Positions 28,227-37,483 of a stretch of 64,000 nucleotides of DNA are shown one piece after another. A program made the translations under genes and the position numbers. How positions within the stretch are numbered: the stretch's first letter is position 1; the number at the start of each line of letters is the position of its first letter. Below the pieces are notes generated by a model that did not search any database, was not told the origin of the DNA, and worked only from the letters and a program-made list of their open reading frames with translations. The stretch is from the NCBI RefSeq assembly GCF_000164135.1, contig NZ_GG770558.1, positions 252,497 to 316,496 on the forward strand, given 5' to 3'. The DNA comes from Mycobacterium parascrofulaceum ATCC BAA-614. Lineage in GTDB: Bacteria > Actinomycetota > Actinomycetes > Mycobacteriales > Mycobacteriaceae.

Positions 28227-29081
28227 ATGTCGGCTCCGCCCCTCTTCCGCCTTGTCGGTGAGCGACGGGTGTCCGTGGTGCGCGACGCCGCCGCCGTCTG
28301 GCGGGTGTTCGACGAGGATCCCGTCGGGTCGTGCATGGTGGCGGCCCGGGTGGCGGATCACGGCATCGAACCCAACTCCATCGGCGGGGAGCTGTGGACC
28401 CTGCGCGGTGCGGAGGAGTCGCTGTGCTTCGCCGGCGCCAACCTGATCCCGCTGCGCGGCGCGCCGGAGGACATGGACGCCTTCGCCGACGAGGCGATGA
28501 GCGGGGCGCGCCGGTGTTCTTCGCTGGTCGGCCGGGCCGACCTGGTGATGCGGATGTGGGAGCGCCTCGAGTCGGCGTGGGGCCCGGCCCGTGACGTGCG
28601 CGACCACCAGCCGTTGCTGGCGCTGTCGCGGCACCCCGACTGCGACATCGACCCCGGAGTGCGCCAGGTCCGGCCGGACGAGCTGGACGCCTACCTGGTG
28701 GCCGCGGTGGACATGTTCATCGGCGAGGTCGGCGTCGACCCCCGCATCGGCGACGGCGGTCGGGGATACCGGCGGCGGGTGGCCAGCCTGATCGCGGCCG
28801 GTCGCGCCTGGGCGCGCTTCGAGCAGGGCCAGGTCGTCTTCAAGGCCGAAGTCGGCTCGCAGTCGCCGGGCGTCGGCCAGATCCAAGGGGTGTGGGTGCA
28901 CCCCGAGTGGCGGGGGTTGGGCCTGGGCACCGCGGGCACCGCCACGGTGGCCGCCGTGGTCGTCGGGAGCGGGCGGACCGCCAGCCTCTACGTGAACAGC
29001 TTCAACACGGTGGCCCGCGCCGCCTACGCTCGCGTGGGCTTCGCCGAGGTGGGCAACTTCGCGACCGTGCTGCTGGATTAG
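28227..29081 (+). CDS. GNAT-family acetyltransferase with DUF4081 (Rv2867c-like)
   Basis: A 284-residue protein. The N-terminal DUF4081 half (about 1-140) contains GGELWTLRGAEESLCFAGANLIPL. The C-terminal GNAT fold has the acetyl-CoA pyrophosphate loop QIQGVWVHPEWRGLGLGTAG (R/Q-x-x-G-x-G/A type) and SLYVNSFNTVARAAYARVGF, with the Asn-x-x-(A)RA-Y end of the fold. The substrate is unknown. The M. tuberculosis counterpart is Rv2867c, right behind gcpE as here. Confidence 0.85.
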   Translation: MSAPPLFRLVGERRVSVVRDAAAVWRVFDEDPVGSCMVAARVADHGIEPNSIGGELWTLRGAEESLCFAGANLIPLRGAPEDMDAFADEAMSGARRCSSLVGRADLVMRMWERLESAWGPARDVRDHQPLLALSRHPDCDIDPGVRQVRPDELDAYLVAAVDMFIGEVGVDPRIGDGGRGYRRRVASLIAAGRAWARFEQGQVVFKAEVGSQSPGVGQIQGVWVHPEWRGLGLGTAGTATVAAVVVGSGRTASLYVNSFNTVARAAYARVGFAEVGNFATVLLD

Positions 29082-29107
29082 CGCGCCTTCTTCGGCCGGG
29101 CGCCGCA

Positions 29108-29152
29108 CTGGCGTGACGTTCGTCGATCGACGCCACTCTGGCGTGACATTCG
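29108..29152 (+). repeat. short direct repeat upstream of the pbp lipoprotein
   Basis: CTGGCGTGAC(G/A)TTCG at 29108-29122 and 29138-29152 (period 30) in the 150-bp gap before the penicillin-binding lipoprotein gene. The relBE-like genes found here in M. tuberculosis are absent. It resembles dispersed mycobacterial intergenic repeats. Confidence 0.45.
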
Positions 29153-29231
29153 GCGCCCTGACTGTGCGTAACGGTTCGGTCTCGGTGTGTCTGCGCAGGT
29201 GTTGCAGCCGCCGTTCCTAACATCAGTAACG

Positions 29232-31049
29232 ATGGCAACTACAAGAACATTGGCCTCTTCCGTCTCAGGGCTGTTGCTCCTGGCGGCGATCGCGCTGTCC
29301 GGCTGCACGCCGCGGCCCAACGGCCCCGGCCCGGCGGCCGAGAAGTTCTTCGGCGCCCTGGCCGTCGGCGACACCGCGACGGCCGCGCAGCTGACCGACA
29401 GTCCCAACGATGCCCGCGAGGCGCTCAACGCGGCGTGGGCGGGGCTGCAGGCCAATCACCTCGACACGCAAATCCTCAACGCCAAGTACGCGGAGGACAC
29501 CGGCACCGTCGGCTACCGCTTCAGCTGGCAGCTGCCCAAGAACCGGACGTGGACCTACGACGGCCAGCTGAAGATGGCGCGCGACGAGGGTCGCTGGCGG
29601 GTCCGGTGGACCAGCACCGGCCTGCACCCCAAGCTGGGCGAGCATCAGACGTTCGCGTTGCGGGCCGACGCGCCGCGGCGCGCGTCGGTGAACGAGCTCG
29701 GCGGCAGCGACGTGCTGGTGCCGGGCTACCTGTACCACTACACGCTGGACGCCACGCAGGCCGGCTCCGGGACCGCCCTGATCGGGACGGCGCACGCGAT
29801 CGTCGACGTCCTGCACCCGTTCAACGGCGCGCTGAACGACCCGCAGCTGCTCGCCGAGCAGGCCAGCTCGGCGACCCAGCCGGTGGACCTGGTGACGCTG
29901 CATCCCGACGACAACGACAAGGTCTTCCCGGCCATCGGCCGGCTGCCAGGCATCGTGGTGACGCCCCAGCCCGAAATGCTGCCGACCGATCCGCATTTCG
30001 CGTCGGCCGTGGTGACCGAGGTGAAGAAGGCCGTCGCCGACCAGCTCGACGGCGAGCCGGGCTGGCGGGTGGTCAGCGTCAACCAGAACGGTGTCGAAGT
30101 CGAAGTCCTGCACGAGGTGCCGGGGTCACCGGCGCCGTCGATCTCCATCACCCTGGACCGGGTGGTGCAGAACGCGGCCCAGCACGCGGTGGACACCCGC
30201 GGCGGCAAGGCGATGATGGTCGTGATCAAGCCGTCGACCGGCGAGATCCTCGCGATCGCGCAAAACGGGGGCGCCGACGCCGACGGCCTGCTCGCCACCA
30301 CCGGCCTGTTTCCGCCCGGATCGACCTTCAAGATGGTGACCGCGGGCGCGGCCGTCGACCGCGACATGGCCACCCCCAACACCATGCTGGGCTGCCCGGG
30401 CCATCTCGACATCGGGCACCGCACCATCCCCAACTACGGTGGCTTCGACCTCGGGGTGGTGCCGATGTCGCGGGCGTTCGCCAGTTCCTGTAACACCACC
30501 TTCGCCGAGCTCAGCAGCAGGATGCCGCCGCGCGGTCTGACGCAGGCGGCGAGCCGGTACGGAATCGGGCTGGACTATCAGGTGGACGGCATTACCACGG
30601 TGACGGGATCGGTGCCGCCGACGGTGGACCTCGCCGAGCGCACCGAAGACGGCTTCGGCCAGGGCAAGGTGCTGGCCAGCCCGTTTGGCATGGCCCTGGT
30701 GGCGGCGACCGTCGCCGCCGGAAAGACCCCGACGCCGCAGCTCATCGCGGGCCGGCCGACCGCCGTTCAGGGCGACACCACCCCGATCAGCCCGAAGATG
30801 GTGGACGCCCTGCGGCCGATGATGCGGTTGGTGGTGACCAACGGGACCGCCAAGGAGATCGCCGGCTGCGGCGCGGTGTACGGGAAGACCGGTGAGGCCG
30901 AGTTCCCGGGCGGATCGCATTCCTGGTTCGCCGGCTACCGCGGCGACCTGGCCTTCGCCTCGCTGATCGTCGGGGGCGGCAGCTCGGAATACGCGGTCCG
31001 GATGACCAAGGTGATGTTCGAGTCACTGCCGCCGGACTTCCTCGCCTAG
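29232..31049 (+). CDS. penicillin-binding lipoprotein (Rv2864c-like transpeptidase)
   Basis: A 605-residue lipoprotein of PBP class B layout. Lipobox LSGC puts the lipidated Cys near residue 25. Then come an NTF2-like MecA-N domain (about 35-155), a dimerisation region and a transpeptidase domain (about 320-600). Active-site motifs: SxxK as PGSTFKM (Ser/Lys), SxN as SSCNTT, and KTG as GKTGEAEF. Thus all catalytic residues are present. Such proteins cross-link peptidoglycan and Rv2864c is regarded as a beta-lactam target. ATG at 29232. Its stop codon lies in the first copy of a 59-bp repeat. Confidence 0.92.
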   Translation: MATTRTLASSVSGLLLLAAIALSGCTPRPNGPGPAAEKFFGALAVGDTATAAQLTDSPNDAREALNAAWAGLQANHLDTQILNAKYAEDTGTVGYRFSWQLPKNRTWTYDGQLKMARDEGRWRVRWTSTGLHPKLGEHQTFALRADAPRRASVNELGGSDVLVPGYLYHYTLDATQAGSGTALIGTAHAIVDVLHPFNGALNDPQLLAEQASSATQPVDLVTLHPDDNDKVFPAIGRLPGIVVTPQPEMLPTDPHFASAVVTEVKKAVADQLDGEPGWRVVSVNQNGVEVEVLHEVPGSPAPSISITLDRVVQNAAQHAVDTRGGKAMMVVIKPSTGEILAIAQNGGADADGLLATTGLFPPGSTFKMVTAGAAVDRDMATPNTMLGCPGHLDIGHRTIPNYGGFDLGVVPMSRAFASSCNTTFAELSSRMPPRGLTQAASRYGIGLDYQVDGITTVTGSVPPTVDLAERTEDGFGQGKVLASPFGMALVAATVAAGKTPTPQLIAGRPTAVQGDTTPISPKMVDALRPMMRLVVTNGTAKEIAGCGAVYGKTGEAEFPGGSHSWFAGYRGDLAFASLIVGGGSSEYAVRMTKVMFESLPPDFLA

Positions 31050-31140
31050 CGCCGCTCGCAAGCGCGGCGCCTGCGCCGGGCGCGGCGGGGCGGCGCCATG
31101 TGGCCTAGCGCCGCTCGCAAGCGCGGCGCCATGTGGCCAG
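31045..31140 (+). repeat. nested 59-bp repeat with hairpin units after the pbp gene
   Basis: CCTAGCGCCGCTCGCAAGCG followed by CGGCGCC occurs at 31045 and again at 31104 (period 59). The element CGGCGCCATGTGGCC also occurs twice (31091 and about 31125). Each copy contains the hairpin GCCGC-8 nt-GCGGC, and the first copy contains the stop codon of the pbp gene. The hairpins may help stop transcription, although no T-run follows. Confidence 0.75.
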
Positions 31141-31180
31141 CGCCCGGCCCGCGGGGCCGCTTCAGCGGTAAATTGCGAAC

Positions 31181-31780
31181 ATGACGGATATCGGCGGCGA
31201 CATGGTGGCGTTGCGGGTCTCGGACGCCGACCGTAACGGCACGATGCGGCGACTGCACAACGCCGTCGCGCTCGGGCTGATCGATATCGAGGAGTTCGAG
31301 CAGCGCTCGTCGCAGGTGTCCTACGCGCGCACCCGGGGAGAGCTCGACGGGCTCGTCGGCGACCTGCCCGGGCCGGGCGCGATCGTCACCTCGGCGACCG
31401 ACCGGGTCGAGCTGCGCGGCTGGGCCGGCTCACTCAAGCGGCAGGGGGAGTGGACGGTGCCCACCCGACTGGCGCTGGTGCGCCGGCTGGGCTCGATCGA
31501 ACTCGACCTCACCAAGGCCCGGTTCGCGGGGCCGGTGGTGGTCATCGAGCTCGACATGCGGTTCGGGTCGGTGGAGGTCAGGCTGCCCGACGGCGCCAGC
31601 GCGTCGATCGACGACGTGGAGGTCTACGTGGGCAGTGCCAGCGATCGCCGCAAGGATGCGCCCGGCGAAGGCCGCCCGCACGTCGTGCTGACCGGACGGG
31701 TGGTGTGCGGCTCGGTGATCATCCGGGGCCCGCGGCGCTCGTTGATCCGCGGCCGGACGAGCCTGATTCGCCGATCCTGA
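31181..31780 (+). CDS. DUF1707 family protein with LiaF-like C-terminus
   Basis: A 199-residue cytosolic protein. The DUF1707 domain is about 8-62: ALRVSDADRNGTMRRLHNAVALGLIDIEEFEQRSSQVSYARTRGELDGLVGDLP, with the family's R.SDADRE and A...GRL...E pattern. The second half (about 75-190) is a beta-helical segment like the C-terminal domain of LiaF/YvqF (RRLGSIELDLTKARF, MRFGSVEVRLPDGAS, VCGSVIIRGPR). Members sense or signal at the membrane in other actinobacteria; the role here is unknown. It may correspond to Rv2862c of M. tuberculosis by position. Confidence 0.78.
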   Translation: MTDIGGDMVALRVSDADRNGTMRRLHNAVALGLIDIEEFEQRSSQVSYARTRGELDGLVGDLPGPGAIVTSATDRVELRGWAGSLKRQGEWTVPTRLALVRRLGSIELDLTKARFAGPVVVIELDMRFGSVEVRLPDGASASIDDVEVYVGSASDRRKDAPGEGRPHVVLTGRVVCGSVIIRGPRRSLIRGRTSLIRRS

Positions 31781-31855
31781 ACCCGCAGAGGAAGCGGGCC
31801 GCAATCTACCGGCTGGGCGACGGCGCCGCCGGGTGCGCGTCGCTAAGCTGGGCCC

Positions 31856-32713
31856 ATGCCCGCTCGCACCGCGCTCGCCCCCGGAGAGTTGTCCCCGACT
31901 CTGCCGGTGCCCAGTCGCATCCCCCGTCCGGAATACGCCTGGAAGTCAAGCGTTCGGGAGGGCAGCGAGCCGTGGGTGCAGACGCCCGAGGTGATCGAGA
32001 AGATGCGCGTCGCCGGCCGGATCGCGGCCGGCGCGCTGGCCGAGGCGGGCAAAGCGGTCGCGCCCGGGGTGACGACCGACGAGCTGGACCGGATCGCCCA
32101 CGAGTACATGGTCGACCACGGTGCCTACCCGTCGACGCTGGGCTACAAGGGCTTTCCGAAGTCGTGCTGCACGTCGCTGAACGAGGTCATCTGCCACGGC
32201 ATTCCGGACTCGACCGTGATCGAAGACGGGGACATCGTCAACATCGACGTCACCGCCTACATCGACGGCGTGCACGGCGACACCAACGCGACCTTCCTGG
32301 CCGGCGACGTCGCTGAGGAGCACCGGCTGCTCGTCGAGCGAACCCGGGAGGCGACGATGCGCGCGATCAACGCCGTCAAGCCGGGGCGGGCGCTCTCGGT
32401 GGTCGGCCGCGTCATCGAGGCGTACGCGAACCGGTTCGGCTACAACGTGGTTCGCGACTTCACCGGGCACGGCATCGGCACCACGTTCCACAACGGCTTG
32501 GTCGTGCTGCACTACGACCAGCCCTCGGTCACCACGATCATGCAGCCCGGGATGACGTTCACCATCGAACCGATGATCAACCTCGGCGGCCTGGACTACG
32601 AGATCTGGGACGACGGCTGGACGGTGGTCACCAAGGACCGCAAGTGGACCGCGCAGTTCGAGCACACTTTGCTGGTGACCGATACCGGCGTCGAGATCCT
32701 CACGCTGCCGTGA
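31856..32713 (+). CDS. map: methionine aminopeptidase, type I
   Basis: A 285-residue enzyme removing the N-terminal Met of new proteins. The 40-residue N-terminal extension with a Pro-rich SH3-ligand-like segment ([17 protein letters not shown]) is typical of MapB (Rv2861c, also 285 residues). Metal ligands are visible in [19 protein letters not shown] (two Asp), [11 protein letters not shown] (His), TIEPMI (Glu) and AQFEHTLL (Glu). ATG at 31856. Confidence 0.96.
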   Translation: MPARTALAPGELSPTLPVPSRIPRPEYAWKSSVREGSEPWVQTPEVIEKMRVAGRIAAGALAEAGKAVAPGVTTDELDRIAHEYMVDHGAYPSTLGYKGFPKSCCTSLNEVICHGIPDSTVIEDGDIVNIDVTAYIDGVHGDTNATFLAGDVAEEHRLLVERTREATMRAINAVKPGRALSVVGRVIEAYANRFGYNVVRDFTGHGIGTTFHNGLVVLHYDQPSVTTIMQPGMTFTIEPMINLGGLDYEIWDDGWTVVTKDRKWTAQFEHTLLVTDTGVEILTLP

Positions 32714-32729
32714 CGCTGCTCCCGCGAGC

Positions 32730-32777
32730 AGTCGCAAGATCGCATGATTCGGCTCCAAAGATTGCGATTTTGCGACT
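32730..32777. repeat. 15-bp inverted repeat between map and cobQ
   Basis: AGTCGCAAGATCGCA (32730-32744) and TGCGATTTTGCGACT (32763-32777) pair with one G-T mismatch across an 18-nt loop, directly behind the map stop. It looks like a degenerate copy of the dispersed GCGAGCAG-CGCAA-ATCGC intergenic repeats of mycobacteria. It could act as a terminator or stabiliser of the map mRNA. Confidence 0.65.
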
Positions 32778-32813
32778 GGTGGCCGGGCGGGGCCCGGCGA
32801 ACACCGCTATAGG

Positions 32814-34328
32814 ATGAGCGGGGCGCTGCTGGTCGCCGGCACCAGCTCCGACGCCGGCAAGTCGGTGGTGGTCGCGGGCCTGTGCCGGTTGCTGGCGCGA
32901 CGCGGCGTCCGGGTGGCCCCGTTCAAGGCGCAAAACATGTCGAACAATTCGGTGGTCACCGTCGAGGGCGGCGAGATCGGGCGGGCCCAGGCGCTGCAGG
33001 CAAGGGCGGCCGGGCTGGAGCCCAGCGTGCGGTTCAACCCGATCCTGCTCAAGCCGGGCAGCGACCGGACGTCGCAGCTGGTGATCCGGGGCCAGATCGC
33101 CGAATCGGTAACGGCGGCAAGCTATGTTCGCCACCGCGAGCGGCTCGCCGGGATCGTTGCGGACGAATTATCCTCCCTGCGTGGTGAATTCGATGTCGTC
33201 ATCTGCGAGGGGGCCGGTTCTCCCGCCGAAATAAACCTGCGTGCAACAGATTTGGCCAACATGGGCCTGGCCAGGTCGGCCAATCTGCCGGTGATCCTGG
33301 TCGGCGACATCGACCGCGGCGGGCTGCTGGCCCACCTGTTCGGGACGGTCGCTGTGCTCGAGCCCGAGGACCAGGCGCTGATCGCCGGCTTCGTCGTCAA
33401 CAAATTCCGTGGCGACCCCGCGCTGCTGGAACCCGGACTGCGGCAGTTGCACGCGATTACGGACCGCCCGACCTACGGGGTGCTGCCCTACGCCGAGGAG
33501 CTCTGGCTGGACGCCGAGGATTCGTTGTCGGTGGTGGCGGGCCGCGTCGTCGGCGCCCCGGCGCCGCCGCGCGGGAGCGAGTGGCTGCGGGTGGCCGCGA
33601 TCCGGCTGCCCCGGATCTCCAACTCCACCGACGTCGAGGCCCTGGCGTGCGAACCGGGCGTCATGGTGCGCTGGAGCACCGACCCCGCCGACCTGGCCGA
33701 TACCGACCTGGTCGTGATCCCCGGCAGCAAATCGACCGTCGCCGACCTGAACTGGCTGCGCGATCGCGGTCTGGCAGAGGAGATCACCGCGCACGCCGCG
33801 GCGGGCAAGCCGGTGCTGGGCATCTGCGGGGGCTTTCAGATGCTGTGCCGGCGCATCGATGACACCGTCGAATCCGGGGCCGGCGAGGTCGCCGCGCTGG
33901 GGCTGCTGGACGCCGACATCGTGTTCGGCGAGACCAAGATTCTCCGCCGGTGGCCACAGCCGCTCTCCGGGTACGAAATCCACCACGGCCGGGTGTCGCG
34001 GTGTGCGGAGGAGAGTTGGTTCGGCGTGGAGGGCGGGCGCGACTGCCAACCGCACGGCGTCCGGCACGGTGCGGTGTTCGGCACGCACTGGCACGGCCTG
34101 CTCGACAACGACGACTTCCGCCGCGCATGGCTCACCCGAGTCGCGGTCGTGGCCGGCCGCGCCGGTTTCGTGGCCGCCGCCGACACCGACGTCGCCGCGC
34201 GACGCGACGCGCAGCTGGACGTGATCGCCGATCTGCTGACTTCCCATCTCGACGTCGACGCCGTCCTGGGCCTGCTCGACGGCCCGCGGCCGCGGCGACC
34301 GCGGATCGCAACGCGGTTGCGGCCGTAG
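32814..34328 (+). CDS. cobQ: cobyric acid synthase CobQ
   Basis: A 504-residue glutamine-dependent amidase that converts four carboxylates of adenosylcobyrinate diamide to amides. The N-terminal DTBS-like ATPase (about 1-220) has [18 protein letters not shown] and [10 protein letters not shown]. The C-terminal triad glutaminase has the nucleophile Cys in GICGGFQML and the His of GTHWHGL. All parts are intact. It is apart from the cobO-cobB genes at the end of this window. In M. tuberculosis cobQ1 is at another locus and glnA4 stands here, so this placement differs. Confidence 0.93.
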   Translation: MSGALLVAGTSSDAGKSVVVAGLCRLLARRGVRVAPFKAQNMSNNSVVTVEGGEIGRAQALQARAAGLEPSVRFNPILLKPGSDRTSQLVIRGQIAESVTAASYVRHRERLAGIVADELSSLRGEFDVVICEGAGSPAEINLRATDLANMGLARSANLPVILVGDIDRGGLLAHLFGTVAVLEPEDQALIAGFVVNKFRGDPALLEPGLRQLHAITDRPTYGVLPYAEELWLDAEDSLSVVAGRVVGAPAPPRGSEWLRVAAIRLPRISNSTDVEALACEPGVMVRWSTDPADLADTDLVVIPGSKSTVADLNWLRDRGLAEEITAHAAAGKPVLGICGGFQMLCRRIDDTVESGAGEVAALGLLDADIVFGETKILRRWPQPLSGYEIHHGRVSRCAEESWFGVEGGRDCQPHGVRHGAVFGTHWHGLLDNDDFRRAWLTRVAVVAGRAGFVAAADTDVAARRDAQLDVIADLLTSHLDVDAVLGLLDGPRPRRPRIATRLRP

Positions 34329-34448
34329 GGCATTCGCCGGCATGTGCACGCTCGGCGGTCGAATTTACGGCGGTGCAAAACCCGTTGCGCGCGCACAGAA
34401 TTCAAGATTTCGTCGCGCGCGCGGGCCGATCGGCTGTAGCGTGCGTAG

Positions 34449-35009
34449 ATGCCCTCAATGATGACCACGCTCGACGGGTTCCCGGTCCCGGTAGCCGTGG
34501 CTGGCCCGGAGCAGGGCGTCGTGGTCGTCATCCTGGGTGACGAGGAGCGCGCTCCCGCCGCGTACGACGCGGTCTGCGAGCGGCTGCACACCGCCTCGCT
34601 GCGGACGGTCGTCATCGGTCTCGACCCGCGCCTGACCCCCAAGTCGGTGGTCGGCATCCTCGACGCACTGGGAATCGGCTGGGCCGTGGTGGTCGGCGAC
34701 CGCGCCGGTGGCGAACTGGCCTGGGAATTGGCGGCGACCAAGCTGGGCCGGTTCGTCGGCCTGGTGGTGATCGACCGCGGCCATCCGCGCACGGCCGATC
34801 GCGACGGCGTAGTGCGTGACGAACACTGTCCGCCGGTGGAGATCGGCACCACCGTCCTGGTCAGCACACCGGCCGCGCGGGCGGTGGCACGCGCCAGCCA
34901 GCAGTACGTCTACGCGGAATACCGCGTGGTGCACCTGGGGCGGCGCACGGTTCAGGAATCGACGGCACAGCTGGCCGCCGAGATCGTGTTGCGCACCAGC
35001 ACCTGGTAG
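34449..35009 (+). CDS. small alpha/beta-hydrolase-like protein lacking the catalytic serine
   Basis: A 186-residue protein with the strand-helix pattern of the first half of an alpha/beta hydrolase: VVVVILGDEERAPAAYDAVCERL, LRTVVIGLDPR, and GWAVVVGDRAGGELAWELAA where the nucleophile elbow should be. The elbow reads G83-D-R85-A-G87, so Arg replaces the catalytic Ser. A late strand TTVLVSTPAARAVARA follows and no His-bearing end is obvious. It is therefore likely non-catalytic. Two ATG codons (34449, 34458) are possible. Unrecognised beyond the fold. Confidence 0.6.
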   Translation: MPSMMTTLDGFPVPVAVAGPEQGVVVVILGDEERAPAAYDAVCERLHTASLRTVVIGLDPRLTPKSVVGILDALGIGWAVVVGDRAGGELAWELAATKLGRFVGLVVIDRGHPRTADRDGVVRDEHCPPVEIGTTVLVSTPAARAVARASQQYVYAEYRVVHLGRRTVQESTAQLAAEIVLRTSTW

Positions 35010-35180
35010 TTCCCGGTTGGTGTCCAAAGCCCAACCGCCGCAGTCCGATTGCCCGACACCTCGCGGGCGGCGTTGAGACCCCGGCGCTGTACCGTGTCCA
35101 GCGGAGCCCGAAACCCCCGGCGTGGAGCGGTCGCTCAGCACGCTGGCCTTCGCGCGGGGGTCAGAAAGGATGCTTGGCCT

Positions 35181-35915
35181 GTGAACGCCCCTGGGCGCCC
35201 GGTGGTGGGCCTGACCTCGTATCTGGAGCGGGTGCAGACCGGGATCTGGGACATTCCGGCGGGCTACCTGCCGGCGGATTACTTCCAGGGCGTCGTCGCG
35301 GCCGGCGGGGCCGCGGTGCTGCTGCCCCCGCAGCCGGTGGACCCCGAAACCGTCGGCGCGGTGCTCGACAGCCTGGACGCGCTGGTGATCACCGGCGGTT
35401 ACGACCTCGACCCCGCCGCCTATGGCCAGCAGCCGCATCCGAGCACCGACCAGCCGCGTGGCGACCGCGACGCCTGGGAGTTCGCCTTGCTGCGCGGCGC
35501 GCTGGACCGGGGCCTGCCGGTGCTGGGCATCTGTCGCGGCGCGCAGGTGCTCAACGTGGCGCTCGGCGGCACCCTGCACCAGCACCTGCCCGACGTGCTC
35601 GGGCACGACGGGCACCGGACCGGCAACGGGGTGTTCACCAGGTTGCCGGTGCGCACCGCGGCGGGCAGTCGCCTGGCCGCCCTGGTCGGGGAGTCCACCG
35701 CCGCGCCGTGCTACCACCATCAGGCGATCGACAAAGTCGGGGAGGGGCTGGTGGTCAGCGCCTGGGACCCCGACGGTGTGGTCGAGGCGCTGGAGCTGCC
35801 CGGCGCGCCGTTTGTGCTTGCGGTGCAATGGCATCCGGAGCAATCCCTCGACGACTTGCGCCTCTTCGCGGCGATCGTCGACGCCGCGCGGTCGTATGCC
35901 GCGGGCGCGAGTTGA
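35181..35915 (+). CDS. class I glutamine amidotransferase / gamma-Glu hydrolase (Rv2859c-like)
   Basis: A 244-residue member of the PuuD/peptidase C26 family, which hydrolyses gamma-glutamyl-GABA and related bonds. The nucleophile Cys is in LGICRGAQVLNVALGG, and the His/Glu pair in AVQWHPEQS. The front reads PVVGLTSYLERV and ITGGYDLDPAAYG as in PuuD. GTG at 35181 after AGAAAGGA. In M. tuberculosis Rv2859c follows glnA4, a glutamine-synthetase-like gene; here glnA4 and the aldehyde dehydrogenase gene aldC are missing, leaving this enzyme without those partners. Confidence 0.87.
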   Translation: MNAPGRPVVGLTSYLERVQTGIWDIPAGYLPADYFQGVVAAGGAAVLLPPQPVDPETVGAVLDSLDALVITGGYDLDPAAYGQQPHPSTDQPRGDRDAWEFALLRGALDRGLPVLGICRGAQVLNVALGGTLHQHLPDVLGHDGHRTGNGVFTRLPVRTAAGSRLAALVGESTAAPCYHHQAIDKVGEGLVVSAWDPDGVVEALELPGAPFVLAVQWHPEQSLDDLRLFAAIVDAARSYAAGAS

Positions 35916-35920
35916 GCCGG

Positions 35921-36827
35921 CTACGCGACGGTTCCGCGATAGACGGCCATCGGCACCGCGGCCGCCGTCCAGCCCGGCGGTACCGACAATGCGCCGAGCG
36001 GCGTCGCGCGGCCGACGCTCACCGAGATCGCCGCGCCGCGCACGCCGCGCCGGCCGGGCAGCAGGCAGCGCAGCGCCGCCGCCTTGTTCAGCGCGTTCAG
36101 GTAGGCGATCGCGACTCCGGATGGCGCCGTGAGTGAGCTCAGCTTCGACAAGGGGCGGGTGGCCGCCGCGAGGGAGACGTCGAACGTGGCCAGCGGTGAC
36201 CGGGACAGCGCGCGCAGCGCGCCGGGTGCGGCCGAGATGAGCCGGCTTCCGGCCGAGCCGGCTTCCGGCCGAGACGATCTCCGGCGCCGACCCGAACGCG
36301 CACGTGTCCCGGCTCGCGCCGCCGGGTGGCAACGCGAAGGGCGCAAGGACCGCGGCGCCGGCCGACGCCTCGGCGTAGGCGTGCATGGCCGCGGCGTCTT
36401 GGGCCCACATCCGTTCGTAGTCGGCCTCGGTGTCGGCGATCGCCGGGCCGGCCAGGCCGAGCGGGTCCGCGAGAATGAGCGACCGTCGCTGCGCGCGGTT
36501 CGCGCCGATGGTCGCGGGCGGCACCGTCGCCGCCAGCGCGGCGTCGTGCGCGCTAACCGCGGCGGCGGCCTGGGTGGCCGCCTGCTCGGCCCGGATCGCG
36601 GTGTCGGCGAGCCAGTCGATGTAGGCCGCCGGGTGGCCGTGGGCGGGCGTGCGGCCCTCGCAGCTTGCCAGCAGCTTCGCGGTTACCGCCCGGTAGTCGG
36701 CGACCGCGGTGTGCAGCCGAGTGGCCAGCCGGGCCCAGGCCGTCGCGGCCTCGGCCAGCGACTCCGAACCCGCGCCGGTGTGCAGTTGACCGGAGATGAT
36801 TTCGGGGGGAAGTGTCATGAAATTCAT
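35921..36827 (-). pseudogene. PPE family protein, frameshifted by a 16-bp tandem duplication
   Basis: The first 190 codons read a typical PPE protein: MTLPPEI at 36818 (or MNFMTLPPEI from 36827), then the PPE helices with PAAYIDWLADTAIRAEQAA. At 36241-36272 the frame slips. The other frame carries the expected end, ALRALSRSPLATFDVSLAAA and ISVSVGRATPLGALSVPPGW, whose GxxSVPxxW is the SVP-subfamily signature. Removing one 16-bp copy joins the two frames exactly and gives a 296-residue protein. So the gene is broken by one recent event, or is phase-variable. No PE partner and no ESX genes are adjacent. Confidence 0.88.
36241..36272. repeat. 16-bp tandem duplication in the PPE gene
   Basis: GCCGGCTTCCGGCCGA occurs twice back to back (36241-36256 and 36257-36272). 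Sixteen is not a multiple of three, so the extra copy shifts the PPE reading frame. Slippage in either direction would switch the gene off or on. Confidence 0.95.
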
Positions 36828-36962
36828 AGCTATCTCTGCCTAACGACGGCCGGCTTCGGCCGTGCTGAGAACGGGACTCTTCTGTTGGACGTAGGCCCGG
36901 GGTTACAGGCCCACCTGCAACGGCGGCAGTGCGGGTACGGCGGCTGCCGCGCGGAGTGAGCC

Positions 36963-37370
36963 TCAGCAGCGGGCGACGCAGAGCCGCGTCAACAGATCCC
37001 CGTCAGGCGGGATCATCTCGGGCGTGCGCGACGGCGCGCGCGGCAGCCGAAATATCGCGGCCGCGAACGAGGCCGGCAAGGGCGAGCCGATCGACGGCGG
37101 CGACGAGCGGGCCCACGTCGGCGGCCGATCCTGGGTCATCCACGGAGTCTTGGTGGATTTGTGATGCGTCGGCGCGGACCCGGCGGAAAAGTTCGGCGCC
37201 GCATTCACCCCGGCGTGCACGGCGAGCGGGGGCGCGGCGCGCTCCAGGCCGGCGACCGCCTTTCCGTGCGACGCCCCACCCGCGGTGACCGCACAGAACA
37301 GCCCGAGCGCCGCGGCGATCGCGATGGCTGACCGCCATCGTCGAGTCCCGTGGGCGTATCCGACTGTCAC
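36963..37370 (-). CDS. putative small secreted protein
   Basis: A 135-residue product from a GTG at 37370. A basic start (HGTRRWR) and hydrophobic stretch SAIAIAAALGLFCAVTAGGASHG make a convincing signal peptide with cleavage near residue 33. The mature part has no recognised domain, is rich in Pro/Ala/Ser and ends in CVARC, two Cys. It stands 136 bp upstream of the PPE gene on the same strand. An overlapping frame (37003-37407) is also open, so coding is probable but not certain. Confidence 0.45.
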   Translation of the reverse strand: MTVGYAHGTRRWRSAIAIAAALGLFCAVTAGGASHGKAVAGLERAAPPLAVHAGVNAAPNFSAGSAPTHHKSTKTPWMTQDRPPTWARSSPPSIGSPLPASFAAAIFRLPRAPSRTPEMIPPDGDLLTRLCVARC

Positions 37371-37483
37371 AGTGGCCCGAATTTACAACACGAGGCTGGG
37401 CCGCCAAGCCGTGTGAGCTGTGAAAACGGTCAAAGTCCGGTGTGCGTTCGCGGGCGCCTCGGTGAGGGCCGCAAACGACGCGA

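Noticed and set aside
37003-37407. Alternative frame over the small secreted protein
   Set aside because: It lacks a signal peptide or any domain; the 36963-37370 frame is more protein-like.
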